From assembly GCA_029216955.1 (NCBI GenBank), contig JANAVB010015600.1, forward strand, positions 31,999,587-32,063,586: a stretch of 64,000 bases of DNA, in the 5' to 3' direction. Positions 1 to 10,700 of the stretch are shown piece by piece (position 1 is the stretch's first letter; each line of letters opens with the position of its first letter). Under the pieces are notes generated by a model. That model was not told the DNA's origin. It did not search any database and saw nothing but the letters and a program-made list of their open reading frames with translations. A program made the translations under genes and the position numbers. The stretch is from Iris pallida. Its lineage: Eukaryota; Streptophyta; Magnoliopsida; Asparagales; Iridaceae.

Positions 1-156
1 GTTCTTGTTCATAGTTAATTTTGTAGTTCATATTGGATTGGTTCTCTCATATATCTTGATGGGGTCGTGTCATGTCATCATCTGTGCTTGGACTGAGTCA
101 CATCGTGTCATAGGATAATCAAGTCATGACGAAACTGCTGTACCTTGAATTCTTGA

Positions 157-486
157 AGCTAACCTGCGAGTCCACATTATGGGCGAGGGTTAGTAGTTAT
201 CTGTATCTTAAATCCTGAAGCTAACCTGTGAGTCCACACTACGGGCAAGGGTTAGTAGTTATTTGAAGCTAACCTGCGAGTCCACATTAGGGGCGAAGGT
301 TAGTAGTTATTGAAGCTAACCTGCGAGTCCACATTAGGGGCGAGGGTTAGTAGTTATCTGTTCCGTACCTACTAGTCCATACTAGGGGCGAGGGTGATCT
401 TTGATGCTAGCCTATGAGTCCACACTAGGGGCGAGGATTAGTAGTTGCTCAAACCTGCGAGTCCACACTAGGGGCGAGGGTTTGAG
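157..486. repeat. Degenerate tandem repeat inside LTR F
   Basis: About seven diverged copies of a unit of roughly 45-60 bp, centred on GCTAACCTGCGAGTCCACA, then GGGGCGAGGGTTAGTAG. Copies three and four are closest to each other; the last two have lost part of the unit. There is no coding frame across them. Confidence 0.85.
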
Positions 487-691
487 TATTCGATTGATTA
501 TCCGTTGACATCGTATCATCGTATTCTCTTGTTCTCCTCCAACAGTTCGTTTATGCGTAGTGGTTCTTCCAGTCGTGTATAGTCGTATTTTCATGTTGAT
601 TGGACTTTTTCTGTTTATTTCCAGTATTTTCTTTATTGCATGATAAACTGCTAGATAGGCATGTTTTTATGTATCTTGCTATGTCCCATGA

Positions 692-715
692 AGACCTGAT
701 GATCTCTTCAGGTTT
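692..715 (+). other. Stem-loop shared between LTRs (ACCTGA / TCAGGT)
   Basis: AGACCTGA (692-699) pairs with TCAGGTTT (708-715, one G-T pair) around an 8-nt loop. The same structure with the same loop length lies at 16050-16069, and with a changed closing pair (ACCTGG / CCAGGT) in the two LTRs of element N at 37765-37784 and 43220-43239. Confidence 0.55.
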
Positions 716-1103
716 AGCGATTACATAGAGTTAGCTAGTGGTTCTGGATGACGGATGTGATGATACGCTTGCGGGATTCAGGTATCGTTATTATGTTTAT
801 TATCCGTTCGTGCTTTCATACCTTATCATGAGATATCCTGTTTCATGATTCAGTTTTAGACTCTTGTTAATTCCTTTAGAGTCTTATCGACATATATGCT
901 AGTGGGCTGCAGACCATGACCCATAGTGTTCATTCATGTTTATTATTCTTATTGTGGATTGAGATATAGATTTGTTTGCCATGATTTGGCAGTTTACCCT
1001 AGCCGTGACAACGTTTACGTATTCGAGTCGGGCTGGAGTCCGCTTGATGCGTAGCTGGCTTGCTCACGAGCTCGCATCCGAAAAGCGGGTACGGGTCGTG
1101 ACA

Positions 1104-1426
1104 TCAGCCTTCGGCATGGATGCTGCAAGAGTCAAAGACAGAAGAGAAAGTCAGACTCAAAAATCTGCAGGAAAAGCTAAGTGCTGGAAGACTCTTATGC
1201 GCCCAAAGGGCTATGCGCCCAAAGGGCCATACGCCCAAAGGGATATGCGCCCGAAGCAAGTGGGCGCATAATACACGAACAGTACGTGGGCGCATAACAT
1301 GTCATGGCATATGGGCGCATAACATAGCAACATGTGGGCGCATAGCTCGCCACAATGTTAGCGCATGACTTCTATAAACGCATAATGATGCCCACAGAAG
1401 TATGTTGCCTTAGGCGCAAGCGCCCA
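1104..1426 (+). mobile_element. Fragment of Tat element E: start of antisense exon 2 plus intron array
   Basis: On the minus strand this piece reads intron end TTGCAG (around 1123-1128), then exon 2 sequence CATCCATGCCGAAGGCTGA (1122 down to 1104), matching exon 2 of the antisense gene of element B at 20320. LTR F interrupts the exon after 19 bases. The rest, 1190-1426, is intron filled with the motif ATGCGCCC at intervals of about 15-30 bp. Element A begins at 1427, inside this intron. The continuation of E is at 14485. Confidence 0.7.
1193..1400. repeat. ATGCGCCC motif array (element E intron)
   Basis: At least eight copies of (T/G)ATGCGCCC or its complement GGGCGCAT, first closely spaced (every 15 bp at 1196-1250, then in reverse orientation at 1262-1345). 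The copies point in both directions, so this is not a simple tandem duplication. Confidence 0.8.
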
Positions 1427-2743
1427 TGTAGAAGCATGGAAAATATTAGAATAATGATCCATGCGGCTCTGAGTAAGAAGCTTATGCGGCTCACACAGGA
1501 GCGGCCCTATGCGGTTCAAAGAAGACTCTCAATCGCATGCGGCTCGGGAGCGTATGCGGTTCAGCAAGGCATATGCGGCTCGATGGACGCCATGTGTGAT
1601 CCTTCCCTACAGCTGGTCGTTTGAGTAGTGGCCTCATTTATTGCTCCAGCACGATTCACTGTGGCGGCCCTGACATAAAGTTTCATAATGGCCTTGCCAT
1701 AATGACTGACTCCTCGGGAAAAAAAAAAAATCTCTGGCCAAATCCGTCAGAAGTCCCAGATTGCCACATGGCAATCAGTCATATGCGGCTCCCTGAGAAC
1801 CCGTTCCATGCGGTTCGATACAACGCTAGCTCATGTGGCTCCCTGGGAACACATTTCCTGCGGCCCAATACAACGCCAGCTCATGCGGCTCACAAAGATT
1901 ACGCATATGCGGCTCGATGAAGCATCGTCCTATGCGGCTTACAAAGAGTATCTCTCTGCGGTTCGAGGATCGTCAATCCTATGCGGCTCTGACAAGACTC
2001 ACAATTAAGACACGTGGCATGGGATCAATAAGAGATTTAACCGAATCTCAACAAATATATTTGACATCATCGTCATAATTACTGAGATCAGGGCATATCA
2101 TTTATCATCAAGCTAATGGGACACGTGGCGAGCAATCAGACATTGGCATAATCAATCACGAGGATTTAAAACAGCTAGCATTAATTGCTCATGAGATATG
2201 GTGCTATCCGCATTAATGGACGAGATTCACTATAATCAGGATCAAGGGTTCAGATAGAATGAAGGAGCGCCGACATTCCAAACAGATAATCATTAGCAAA
2301 CCCTAATGATCACCCCCCACTCTTATAAATAGCCAGCATCATTCCCTTGTAAAAAAAAAGAGAGGTCGGCAACAAAAGAATAAAAAAATATAAAAAGAGA
2401 GAGATCTACACAGAGAGAGCTCCTCCTTTTTTTTGATAATCACAGAGAGAGAGAAGCCAGGAGAGCAATCCGAGGAGAGCAAGAAAAGTATTTCTTCATC
2501 AACGTCGAGCAGATCTTCCCCGAGCCAAGGCTGCATACTGATCGTCCAAGGAGTAAGGCAGAGCGGCCGTCGCTTTCCCGAGCCTCTATCGTCACCCCCC
2601 AGAATCAAAAATAAATAATCGTACTTAGTCTGCTGTACCTAGGTTTTCGTCCCTAGGCTTTCTTTGTACGAGCGAGTTTGTATTGTGAGTCTAAGTTCAG
2701 TCCTCCGATAATTGTTCTGTTCTTTTACAATCAATAGCAAACA
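1427..2743 (+). repeat. 5' LTR of element A
   Basis: Begins TGTAGAAGCATGG and ends ATAGCAAACA, followed by a 3-bp spacer and the PBS. The copy at 13186-14484 is nearly identical, which shows recent insertion relative to B and D. The U3 half is studded with ATGCGGCT motifs (about a dozen, 1460-1990). A TATA box and a purine-rich leader follow. Confidence 0.93.
2324..2331 (+). promoter_or_regulatory. TATA box of 5' LTR of A
   Basis: TATAAATA within CTCTTATAAATAGCC, followed about 30 bp later by the purine-rich transcribed leader. The same box is at 14083-14090 in the 3' LTR. Confidence 0.8.
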
Positions 2744-2745
2744 CG

Positions 2746-5700
2746 ATGGCGACTCTGCTGGGGACTAACTTCTCCACGGCTGAGGAGTTGGTGACGCAAT
2801 CGGATACAGCCAAACTTGGCTCCACACAAAAGAAGATGGTCGTCCGCTTCGACCAACAGGCGTTCGAAGAGATGCTCTCTGAAGGCAGCGCTGGCCCGGC
2901 CCAGAAGCGCACCCGCACCACGAAGGCTCGCAAAGAATGGAGACCAAAGTTATTTGCTCCTCCTCAAGCCCTCGATGGGATGCCCTCTGTTGCTCAAGAC
3001 GGCGAGAAGGATTCTCCTGCGGTCCCACTTCAGATCGTAGACAACTCTGCTGTCCCCAAGTTCGGCAGAAGAAAATATTATGATGCTGGACTTGTAGGGA
3101 CAAAGAGGGACTCTACGCGGACCGAACCGCAGAAGAGTATTAGCTGCAAGGAGAAAGCCCATGCGGCTACATCCGCCAACCGTATGAAGAAAACTCATAC
3201 GGCTACTTCTGTCAGCCGCATAACTTATGCGACTACAGTTCCCAACAGCATGGATGAGACTCATGCAGCCAGTAAAGTCAATCGTTTACAGAAAACCCAT
3301 GCGGCCACAGATGCCAACCGCATGCGGCCAGCCTGCACGGTCGTGACCCCTAGCCGCATAAGAACTCGTCCGACGACAGGAGACAACCGCATGCAGACAG
3401 CCTGCACGGTTTCCGCTCCCAGCCGCATAGCATCTGCTCCACGCTCCTCTCGATCAGTTTTCGACCGTCTCTCGTACGGTCCAAACTCTGATGACTCTCT
3501 GGATGATAAGCCAGACTCTGTGATGTTCAACTTGGACTCTTCCTATTATGCACCCACAAGTGCTAGAAAGAAGAAGTCTAGGGCAGCGCGGGCTCATCAA
3601 GCCCAGATAGCTGCTCCAACCTCTGACTATCAGGGCATCCCGCTGATTATCACACGGGCCTCTAATGGAAAGTTGTACAAAACCGCTCAAGTCCAATCCC
3701 CGGCGGCGAACGGACAGAGTGGTTCCTCTGACCTGCGTGAGGTGATCCTCCACAAACGCAAGGAAAGAGAAGGGGCCTCGGCGTGCAAAGAATCCTCACA
3801 TAGACGTCACTGCACCCAGATCATCGTCAAGTGCTACTGCAACAACGCGGCAGTGACGGAAGATCGTCCGTCCGTCTTCCACAGACTACAGCACCCGAAC
3901 TCAGAAGATGCGGCACCTCCTGTTGTCTCCTACAATTCCGCTCAGAAGGTCCCCACCGAGGGGAGAGGGAAGAAGACAAGCATCTCCAGTCCAAAGATAT
4001 CAGCCACTACAGCTAAGAAATTATCGGCTAAACGGTTGCCCTCCACCGGAGTATACCAACACACCCGTCCGAAGACAAAATCTGCTGCAACAGGAGACTC
4101 ATCGTCCCCGACCCTGGGGGTCGTAGGAGCTGGGGGTAGTACTCCTCCGAACGTCCACAATAATCAAACGTTTCAAGGAGACGAACCCCGAGAAACAACC
4201 CTCCTATCGGGTACAACAGATGCTGATGTCCCCGAAGACATCCATGATTCTCGAGATGAAGCAAGCTCCGAAGCTGGGGGTACTGTCCCTTCCGAGTCCG
4301 AACCTGAAGAGAACAGCCCCACATATCCAGATGATTTCTCGACGCATCGGTACGACTCGGAGGATACATCCTCCACCACTCCCTCCGTCACTTCTCATGT
4401 GAAGACGGTATTTATGACAGACAGCAATCAAGGCGGTTCCAGCGATCGCCAGCGCATCGACACTTTGGAGGCCATATTGCATGCCTTGGTCAAGTCTGTA
4501 GACGAGATCAAAGCGGTACTTCCTACTCTGCAGGGAGTGACACCTGGCCAGACAAGCACGGGTCCCGCAATCAACGTAGATTCAAATTCAGCGGCACCAA
4601 ACCAGGGTAATAATCCTCCCGAGATAACGGCCCCTACCGCGACAGATGAGGCCCGAGAAGTAAGAAGAGAGGTTCAGGAGCTCCGAGCAATGTTCTACGC
4701 CCGAGAAAACTCTCAAGACCTCAGAATATGGCAACCATATCCTGCTGAATGGAGGGATGTTCCCTTTCCGCCAAGATATAAGCCGTTCAATATCAACCCA
4801 TATGATGGCAAGACTTCAGCAAGTCGATACATCACTTACTTTGAGGTCACTACCGACCATATGCCCCATGATGACGCTATCCTCACGCGGTTATTCATTG
4901 GGGCATTGGAAGGAGTCGCCTTCGATTGGTACCACAACCTGCCAGACAATTGCATCCACTCCTTCGCTGGCTTCAAACGCTTGTTCTTGGAGAGGTTCTA
5001 TGAGGTAGGGCAAGAAGTTACGATGTCTACCCTCATGGACGTCGTTCAAGGAGAGAAAAAACTGACGAGAAATTACATTGAGCGGTTTCATCAAACCGCA
5101 ATGAAGTTACCATCAGGCAACCCGGACTCTTCTTTGATTGAAATTTGCCAAAAGAGACTACTTCCAACAATTAGTCTCTGGATGGGCGAAAGTCAGTTCA
5201 AGGACTGGAAGGCTTTTATCATCAGTGCTACAAGTGCTGAAGAACGATTGAAGAAGGCTCGCCAACTGGGGTTACATATCTCGGAGGGAGAGAACAAGAG
5301 CAAGCGTCCCAACACCAGCAACGACAATGGGGGTAGCCCCTCCAATAACCGGGACAACAAAGGCAAGCAGGCTATGGTGACCGATACAGCCCAGAAGCCC
5401 GAGCCACAGCCGGCAGACAAACAATGGCCTCAAATCACTTATTCCTTTGAAGACGGTCACGTCAAGCCTATCTTGGACATGCTTATACAAGGAGATAGGA
5501 TTCAGCTTCCTCCACCAAGACGGGAGCCTCGGCCGGCTGATCTGGAGAACCCAAAGTTCTGCCATTACCATCGCTACGTCCACCATGCTACACACGACTG
5601 CTACCAACTGAAACGGTATATCCAAAACCTCATCGATTCGAACGCCCTGGCCATCAATTTCGAAGAGGTAACCGTAGCAGCCAACATGGTGTCCGTATAA
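2746..5700 (+). CDS. gag: Gag polyprotein of element A
   Basis: Structural protein that packages element RNA in cytoplasmic particles. The open frame from the ATG overlapping the PBS gives 984 residues; the more likely start is ATG 2836 (MVVRFDQQ), because in element B a stop lies between the two. Residues about 140-235 form an Ala/Asn/Arg/Met-rich stretch produced by the ATGCGGC motif being translated in frame. A disordered Ser/Pro/Asp-rich middle follows. The retrotransposon gag core (YKPFNINPYDGK to RNYIERF) covers about 675-787. Near 938-957 is the Tat-type Cys/His cluster, C-x2-H with a later HD-C. Frame ends in TAA at 5698-5700; protease follows in the same frame. The long N-terminal half is unusual for Ty3/gypsy gag but typical of Tat. 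Confidence 0.9.
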   Translation: MATLLGTNFSTAEELVTQSDTAKLGSTQKKMVVRFDQQAFEEMLSEGSAGPAQKRTRTTKARKEWRPKLFAPPQALDGMPSVAQDGEKDSPAVPLQIVDNSAVPKFGRRKYYDAGLVGTKRDSTRTEPQKSISCKEKAHAATSANRMKKTHTATSVSRITYATTVPNSMDETHAASKVNRLQKTHAATDANRMRPACTVVTPSRIRTRPTTGDNRMQTACTVSAPSRIASAPRSSRSVFDRLSYGPNSDDSLDDKPDSVMFNLDSSYYAPTSARKKKSRAARAHQAQIAAPTSDYQGIPLIITRASNGKLYKTAQVQSPAANGQSGSSDLREVILHKRKEREGASACKESSHRRHCTQIIVKCYCNNAAVTEDRPSVFHRLQHPNSEDAAPPVVSYNSAQKVPTEGRGKKTSISSPKISATTAKKLSAKRLPSTGVYQHTRPKTKSAATGDSSSPTLGVVGAGGSTPPNVHNNQTFQGDEPRETTLLSGTTDADVPEDIHDSRDEASSEAGGTVPSESEPEENSPTYPDDFSTHRYDSEDTSSTTPSVTSHVKTVFMTDSNQGGSSDRQRIDTLEAILHALVKSVDEIKAVLPTLQGVTPGQTSTGPAINVDSNSAAPNQGNNPPEITAPTATDEAREVRREVQELRAMFYARENSQDLRIWQPYPAEWRDVPFPPRYKPFNINPYDGKTSASRYITYFEVTTDHMPHDDAILTRLFIGALEGVAFDWYHNLPDNCIHSFAGFKRLFLERFYEVGQEVTMSTLMDVVQGEKKLTRNYIERFHQTAMKLPSGNPDSSLIEICQKRLLPTISLWMGESQFKDWKAFIISATSAEERLKKARQLGLHISEGENKSKRPNTSNDNGGSPSNNRDNKGKQAMVTDTAQKPEPQPADKQWPQITYSFEDGHVKPILDMLIQGDRIQLPPPRREPRPADLENPKFCHYHRYVHHATHDCYQLKRYIQNLIDSNALAINFEEVTVAANMVSV
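2747..2764 (+). other. Primer binding site of element A
   Basis: TGGCGACTCTGCTGGGGA starts 3 bp after the LTR end. It is of the type used by Tat/Ogre elements, thought to pair with an arginine tRNA (from memory of the family, not computed). The A of the spacer plus TG of the PBS makes an ATG in frame with gag. Confidence 0.85.
3160..3440 (+). repeat. ATGCGGC-type motif array inside gag coding sequence
   Basis: Roughly a dozen CCGCAT, ATGCGGC or close variants spaced about 20-30 bp, translated as repeats of the type HAAT..NRM. The homologous part of B (29880-30260) carries the same kind of array with different spacing and content. Confidence 0.8.
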
Positions 5701-7794
5701 TTCGGCAGCTTCCCTCCAACGGAGACTCAGGACGGGGTTATACCCATCACTCTGGCAACAATGGAGATTGCTAATCTGCCGCCTGCTCGCGATCAAGCCG
5801 CTGGTCTAGTACCCCTCACCACATCACGAGGGGAAATCATGTGGGTCCATCCGGACCTAGTCCACGAGGTAACTCAGCCCTCTCCACCTTCTAAAAGGAA
5901 AAGTGAAAAAGTCAGATCCTGCCGCACTGCCTCGGCGGAAGAAGAGGAAGTCTCGGCCGTCACTACTCGATCTGGAACACAAGCCCAATCGGTGACCGAA
6001 AACGCGACTGATGATCATCCGCCCACTACCAATGATGTTTCGGGACCGGCTCAGCCTTCGACGACCGACAAGCCTAGACCGAAGGAGACTCGCTTCGACA
6101 AGTCCCTCCGGAAGGAGACACCTCAGGGGCTGGAGAGGCCCTACAACTTCGACATCTTAGTGCAATTAGCTAATACCCCGGCCAAATTGTCTTTATATGA
6201 ACTCCTCAGGCTCTCAAAGGATGTCCGTACGGCTTTAAGTGAGGCGCTCCAAAATGCCGACGCATACTTGGCTCAGGTCAACCTCACGGGAGATAACCAA
6301 CCTGCAGAGCTCCAAGATAGTGTGTGTACGGGAGCAATGCCCAATATCGTCTTCTCTCCGCAAGATATGCTCATCAAAACTAACCTGTATGATCGCCCGC
6401 TATACTACACTGGATACATCGGCGACGTAAAGGTGGACCAAATGCACATTGATCCTGGGTCCTCTATAAGCATCATTCCGAAGGGTCTGATACATCATCT
6501 TCGCATTCCGATGCATATACATCATCTTCGCATTCCGATGCATCGCCTGACACCTACAAGCACCACCATTAGCGGTTTCAATTCGGGCAGGAGCTACCCA
6601 ATAGGGAAGATCCGTTTGAAGTGTCAGATCGGCGATCTCCAATCAGAAGTCACCTGTTATGTCATAGATGCCGACACTTCTTACAATATCCTTCTGGGGC
6701 GGCCTTGGATACACGATTACATGATCGTGCCTTCCACGCTACACCAGTGCTTTAAATATGTCGATAAGCACGGCTTCGTCAGGACAGAGTTTGCCGATAT
6801 CGATCCCTTCAAGGGGGTCGAATCTTATTACTCAGACTCCTGTCTGTACGAAAAATCAAAGAAGCATCTGGTCGAAGAAGATGTGCAAGCTCACAACAAG
6901 ACGGCTACAGGATCAGAAGAACCTCTAACGATCCACCTTCAGGCTCACAAACCGGGCAATTCCGCACCCCTTACGGCCACTCTGCGTAAGGACGCAATCA
7001 GTCTCTCTGCACAAGAAGAACAAATGAGAATCCGACTGCCAAGGTCCGGCCAAGCGCCGAGACCCATAACAGGGCCACTTACCATCAGACTACCGAGAGT
7101 CGGTCAGCTCCAAACGGAGAAGCCCAATCCCTCCGACAGACCGCTCACAATACGCCTTTCCAAGAAGGTTCTTCACCCCGATGCGAGGTCTGACACTTCT
7201 AGCGAACCAGCCACCCCTCGCCTCACATCAAGTACCAAACTAGGGGTTGCTAGTTTACCAACAACTCCACGATCTGCTCCGCCAGTTGAGCCTCTGAAGA
7301 TCAAGATGACTAGGTCGTCCTCTCAGTCTTCATTTATACAAGGGGTGGCCAAAGAAGAACCAGAATTGGCCAAGTATGTGGCTGCCCACTCCGATACCCC
7401 TTCCGTAGATGATGTAATCCCTCTAGAAAAGATACCTTACTTCATCAATAAAGGGTTATCTTTGAACTACATCGAGCTCAATAAGCTATGTATAATGTAT
7501 GCTATGGAACACGGTATAGGCACTCACCTACATACACAGGTGACAAACGTGTACACCGCCATCCGACTTACTCCAGTAGAAGATACTTACCGAATAGTCG
7601 AGGGAGGGGACCACCCGATCATCTTCGGCCGGACGAACAACCCACATCCCCTCGCTATGGAAGAAGTCGACTTCGGGTCAGATGCTGGAAGACTGCCTCT
7701 GTATCTCTATAGCCCTCGATCCAAATATCTCATGCAGAAACAGGGGTATGATCTAGAGACAATGCCAGGACTGAACTACGGCACTGGACGATGA
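5701..7794 (+). CDS. pro: Protease region of element A
   Basis: Continues the gag frame after the TAA. The first ATG is at 5761, but the reading frame is open from 5701. The retropepsin active site is HIDPGSSISIIP (codons near 6445-6480), with a Pro where most families have Ser or Thr before Gly. The flap/end motif YNILLGRPWIH lies near 6680-6715. A perfect 27-bp tandem duplication (6490-6516 and 6517-6543) adds nine residues just after the active site; B lacks it. The remaining 350 residues are Pro/Arg-rich linker, including PLTIRL-type repeats, leading to RT. Ends at TGA 7792-7794; B has a coding Arg codon here, so the TGA looks like CGA to TGA decay. Confidence 0.85.
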   Translation, partial: FGSFPPTETQDGVIPITLATMEIANLPPARDQAAGLVPLTTSRGEIMWVHPDLVHEVTQPSPPSKRKSEKVRSCRTASAEEEEVSAVTTRSGTQAQSVTENATDDHPPTTNDVSGPAQPSTTDKPRPKETRFDKSLRKETPQGLERPYNFDILVQLANTPAKLSLYELLRLSKDVRTALSEALQNADAYLAQVNLTGDNQPAELQDSVCTGAMPNIVFSPQDMLIKTNLYDRPLYYTGYIGDVKVDQMHIDPGSSISIIPKGLIHHLRIPMHIHHLRIPMHRLTPTSTTISGFNSGRSYPIGKIRLKCQIGDLQSEVTCYVIDADTSYNILLGRPWIHDYMIVPSTLHQCFKYVDKHGFVRTEFADIDPFKGVESYYSDSCLYEKSKKHLVEEDVQAHNKTATGSEEPLTIHLQAHKPGNSAPLTATLRKDAISLSAQEEQMRIRLPRSGQAPRPITGPLTIRLPRVGQLQTEKPNPSDRPLTIRLSKKVLHPDARSDTSSEPATPRLTSSTKLGVASLPTTPRSAPPVEPLKIKMTRSSSQSSFIQGVAKEEPELAKYVAAHSDTPSVDDVIPLEKIPYFINKGLSLNYIELNKLCIMYAMEHGIGTHLHTQVTNVYTAIRLTPVEDTYRIVEGGDHPIIFGRTNNPHPLAMEEVDFGSDAGRLPLYLYSPRSKYLMQKQGYDLETMPGLNYGTGR
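6490..6543 (+). repeat. 27-bp in-frame tandem duplication in protease
   Basis: Two identical copies of ATACATCATCTTCGCATTCC plus GATGCAT. Element B has a single copy at the same place, so this is a private change of A. Confidence 0.95.
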
Positions 7795-10700
7795 TTACCT
7801 TTGAAGACGCCAGCCCCGGGGGGCAAACCACGGAACTACTATAACAAAATCCGATACGGTTTAGGGTATGTAACGCCTACTACGACCCCTGAAAGCTCAG
7901 ATGAAGAATACGACTGGCAGTCACATTCAACCGGATCACTGACTTCCGACTCAGATACCAGCATCGAAGATGTGTTCAGACAAGTCATGTCAGTCAACAT
8001 GGCATTCACCGACGCTTACGAGGAAGACGAAGACATCCCCGAAATCCTTGAGCTAGAGCCATGGGCCCAGCAATTAGACGCACAATGGGAAAAGTGGTTC
8101 GAACTGAGAGAACCTCCTACCGAAGATGAGGTCATACAAGTGGATCTCGGCAGCGAATCTTCTCCAAAACCGATCTTTATCAGTAAAAGCCTAACTGACG
8201 AAGAACGAGAATCACTGTTAGTACTTGTCAGAGAATACATTGATGTGTTTGCCTGGAGCTATGAAGACATGCCGGGGTTAAATCCTGACATCGCTCTCCA
8301 CAAACTCAATATACGGCCAGATGCAAAGCCAGTCAAGCAGCAACAACGACGCTTCCGCCCAGGCGTCATGGACGCGATCGAAACTGAAGTCAACAAGTTA
8401 ATAGCCAGCGGCTTCATTCGTGAAGAGCAACATCCTGATTGGGTCGCCAATATAGTACCCGTCCTCAACAAGAATGGGAAGATTCGAATCTGTATCGACT
8501 TCCGCAACCTGAACGAGGCATGCCCCAAAGATGAATTTCCCCTTCCTATCACAGACATCATGATCGACAATACATGCGGCTTTGAACGTATGTCGTTCAT
8601 GGATGAATTCTCGGGGTACAATCAAATCAAGATGTCTTCCGACGATGAAAAGCACACTTCATTCCGAACCCCGATTGGCACATACTGCTACACAGTCATG
8701 CCATTCGGTCTAAAGAATACTGGCACTACATATCAGCGAGCCATGAGTATCATTTTCAGAGAACATTTGCGTAAGACAGTGGAATGCTATGTCGACGACA
8801 TCGCCGTCAAGAGTCGCCGTAAGGAGGATCATCTGCAAGACCTGAGAACGGTGTTCAACTTAATGCGAGCCCACAATCTGAAGATGAACCCTACAAAATC
8901 ATTTTTGGGCGTATCCAGCGAGAAGTTCTTGGGCTTCATCATCACTGCACGGGGTATCCATGTAGACCCCGAGAAAACGAGGGCAATCATGGAGATGGGT
9001 CCCCCGAGAAATCTCCGTGAACTTAGAGGCCTCCAAGGGAGGCTAGCTTATATCAGGAGGTTCATTTCCAACCTCTCCGGGCGATGCCGACCGTTCACCC
9101 ACCTCATGAAGAAGGGAGTCTCATTCGTATGGGACGAGGAATGCCAGCGCGCTTTCGATGACATCAAAGAATATTTATCAAATCCTCCAGTCCTGGTGGC
9201 CCCGGTCCCTGGAAAACTATTCCTGCTCTATGTACGAGCAATAGAACACTCCCTTGGTGCCCTGCTGGCACAAAATAACGACGCAGGCCACGAGCAGGCC
9301 ATTTACTATCTCAGCCAAATGATGGTCAAGCCCGAACACCGATACACCGCTGTGGAGAAAGAATGCCTCGCCCTGGTATTCGCCATTCAAAAGACGCGGC
9401 ACTATGTCACGGGGCAAACCATACATGTGATCTCACGAATCAACCCTCTCAGAGTCCTCATGACTAAACCAGGGGCCCTCAGCTCTCGCCTCGCCACATG
9501 GGCAATATTGCTGTCCCCCTATCATATGATCTTTGTCCCGCAAAAGACTGTTAAGGGTCAAGCCCTAGCAGACTTTTTGGCAGCCCACCCAGGATCGGAG
9601 TCATCCGAAATCTATGAAGAGATCCCAGACGAGGTCGCCGATTCGAATACAGCCACCCACGATAACATATGGCGAATATTCTTCGATGGCGCCTCAAGGA
9701 CCGGACCCAAGGAAAACATCATCGTCGAGGTCGGAGTGGTATTAATTTCTCCTACTAGGCTGGTGATCAATCGCGCCTACTCCCTCACAGAACCCTGCTC
9801 CAACAATGTGGCCAAATATAACGCTCTGGTCATTGGCCTCCAACTTGCAAAAGAGCTGGAGATAGAATACCTTGAAGCATACGACGACTCCCAACTAATC
9901 GTCAATCAGATCAGGGGCTCATACGAGGTTCGCCATGAAGACATGATCCCCTACCATCAAATTGCGATCAACATTATCTCATCATTCGAGGGATTCTTCA
10001 TCGAGCACGTCCCTAGACTCCAAAATATCGAAGCCGATGTCCTAGCAGGCCTTGCCGCTTCCTTAGCAGTGCCGAACCAAGCTCATCATTCGGTTGACGT
10101 AATAGGCCATGAACTGGTCTGTCCCAAGTACAACGTTCAAGCCATGGCAAGTTATTCCGCCCAGATGGTCGACGACACACCGGACTGGAGACAGCCGTTC
10201 ATCGACTTCGTCGTATACGACATCCTTCCAGAGAATCCAAAGGAAGCTACCTCTATCAGACGGCGTTCTCTCAGATTCTTCTATGATACAGAGACGAAAA
10301 TGTTGTATCGCCGCTCCTATGACGGATTATTGCTCCGGTGCTTGTCGAACGCAGAAGCTACAGAAGCTGTACGAGAAGCTCACGACGGTGTCTGTGGGGC
10401 CCATCAACCCGGCCCTAAGCTACAGGACCGCCTTCGCCGGATGGGCTACTACTGGCCCACGATGGTGGCAGATGCGATAGATTATGCCAAAAAATGCAAG
10501 GCCTGCCAAGTCCACGCAGACTTCATTCACCGACCATCCGAATTTCTACATCCGACAGTGGCGTCCTGGCCATTCGAAGCATGGAGAATGGATATCATTG
10601 GTCCAATCACCCCACCTTCCTTCCGAGGACATCGCTTCATACTTGCGATCACTGATTATTTCTCCAAATGGGCGGAAGCTGTCCCACTCGCAGAAGTTAA

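Larger units (their letters stand above)
1..1103 (+). mobile_element. Right end of an LTR (element F), chromovirus-like
   Basis: The block ends in GGGTCGTGACA, the same terminus as the LTRs of element D at 46738 and 55072, and is followed directly by antisense-exon sequence of element E. It is therefore the 3' end of an LTR inserted into E in forward orientation. The left end lies outside the window, so it could be a 3' LTR or a solo LTR. No coding potential was recognised; the short open frames here have no family resemblance. It carries a degenerate tandem repeat and a stem-loop shared with other LTRs of the window. Confidence 0.7.

Noticed and set aside
1355..2078. Several overlapping short frames in the LTR of A
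   Set aside because: Lie in U3, carry translated ATGCGGC motifs (MRL.., CGS..), and repeat in the 3' LTR; no coding signature.
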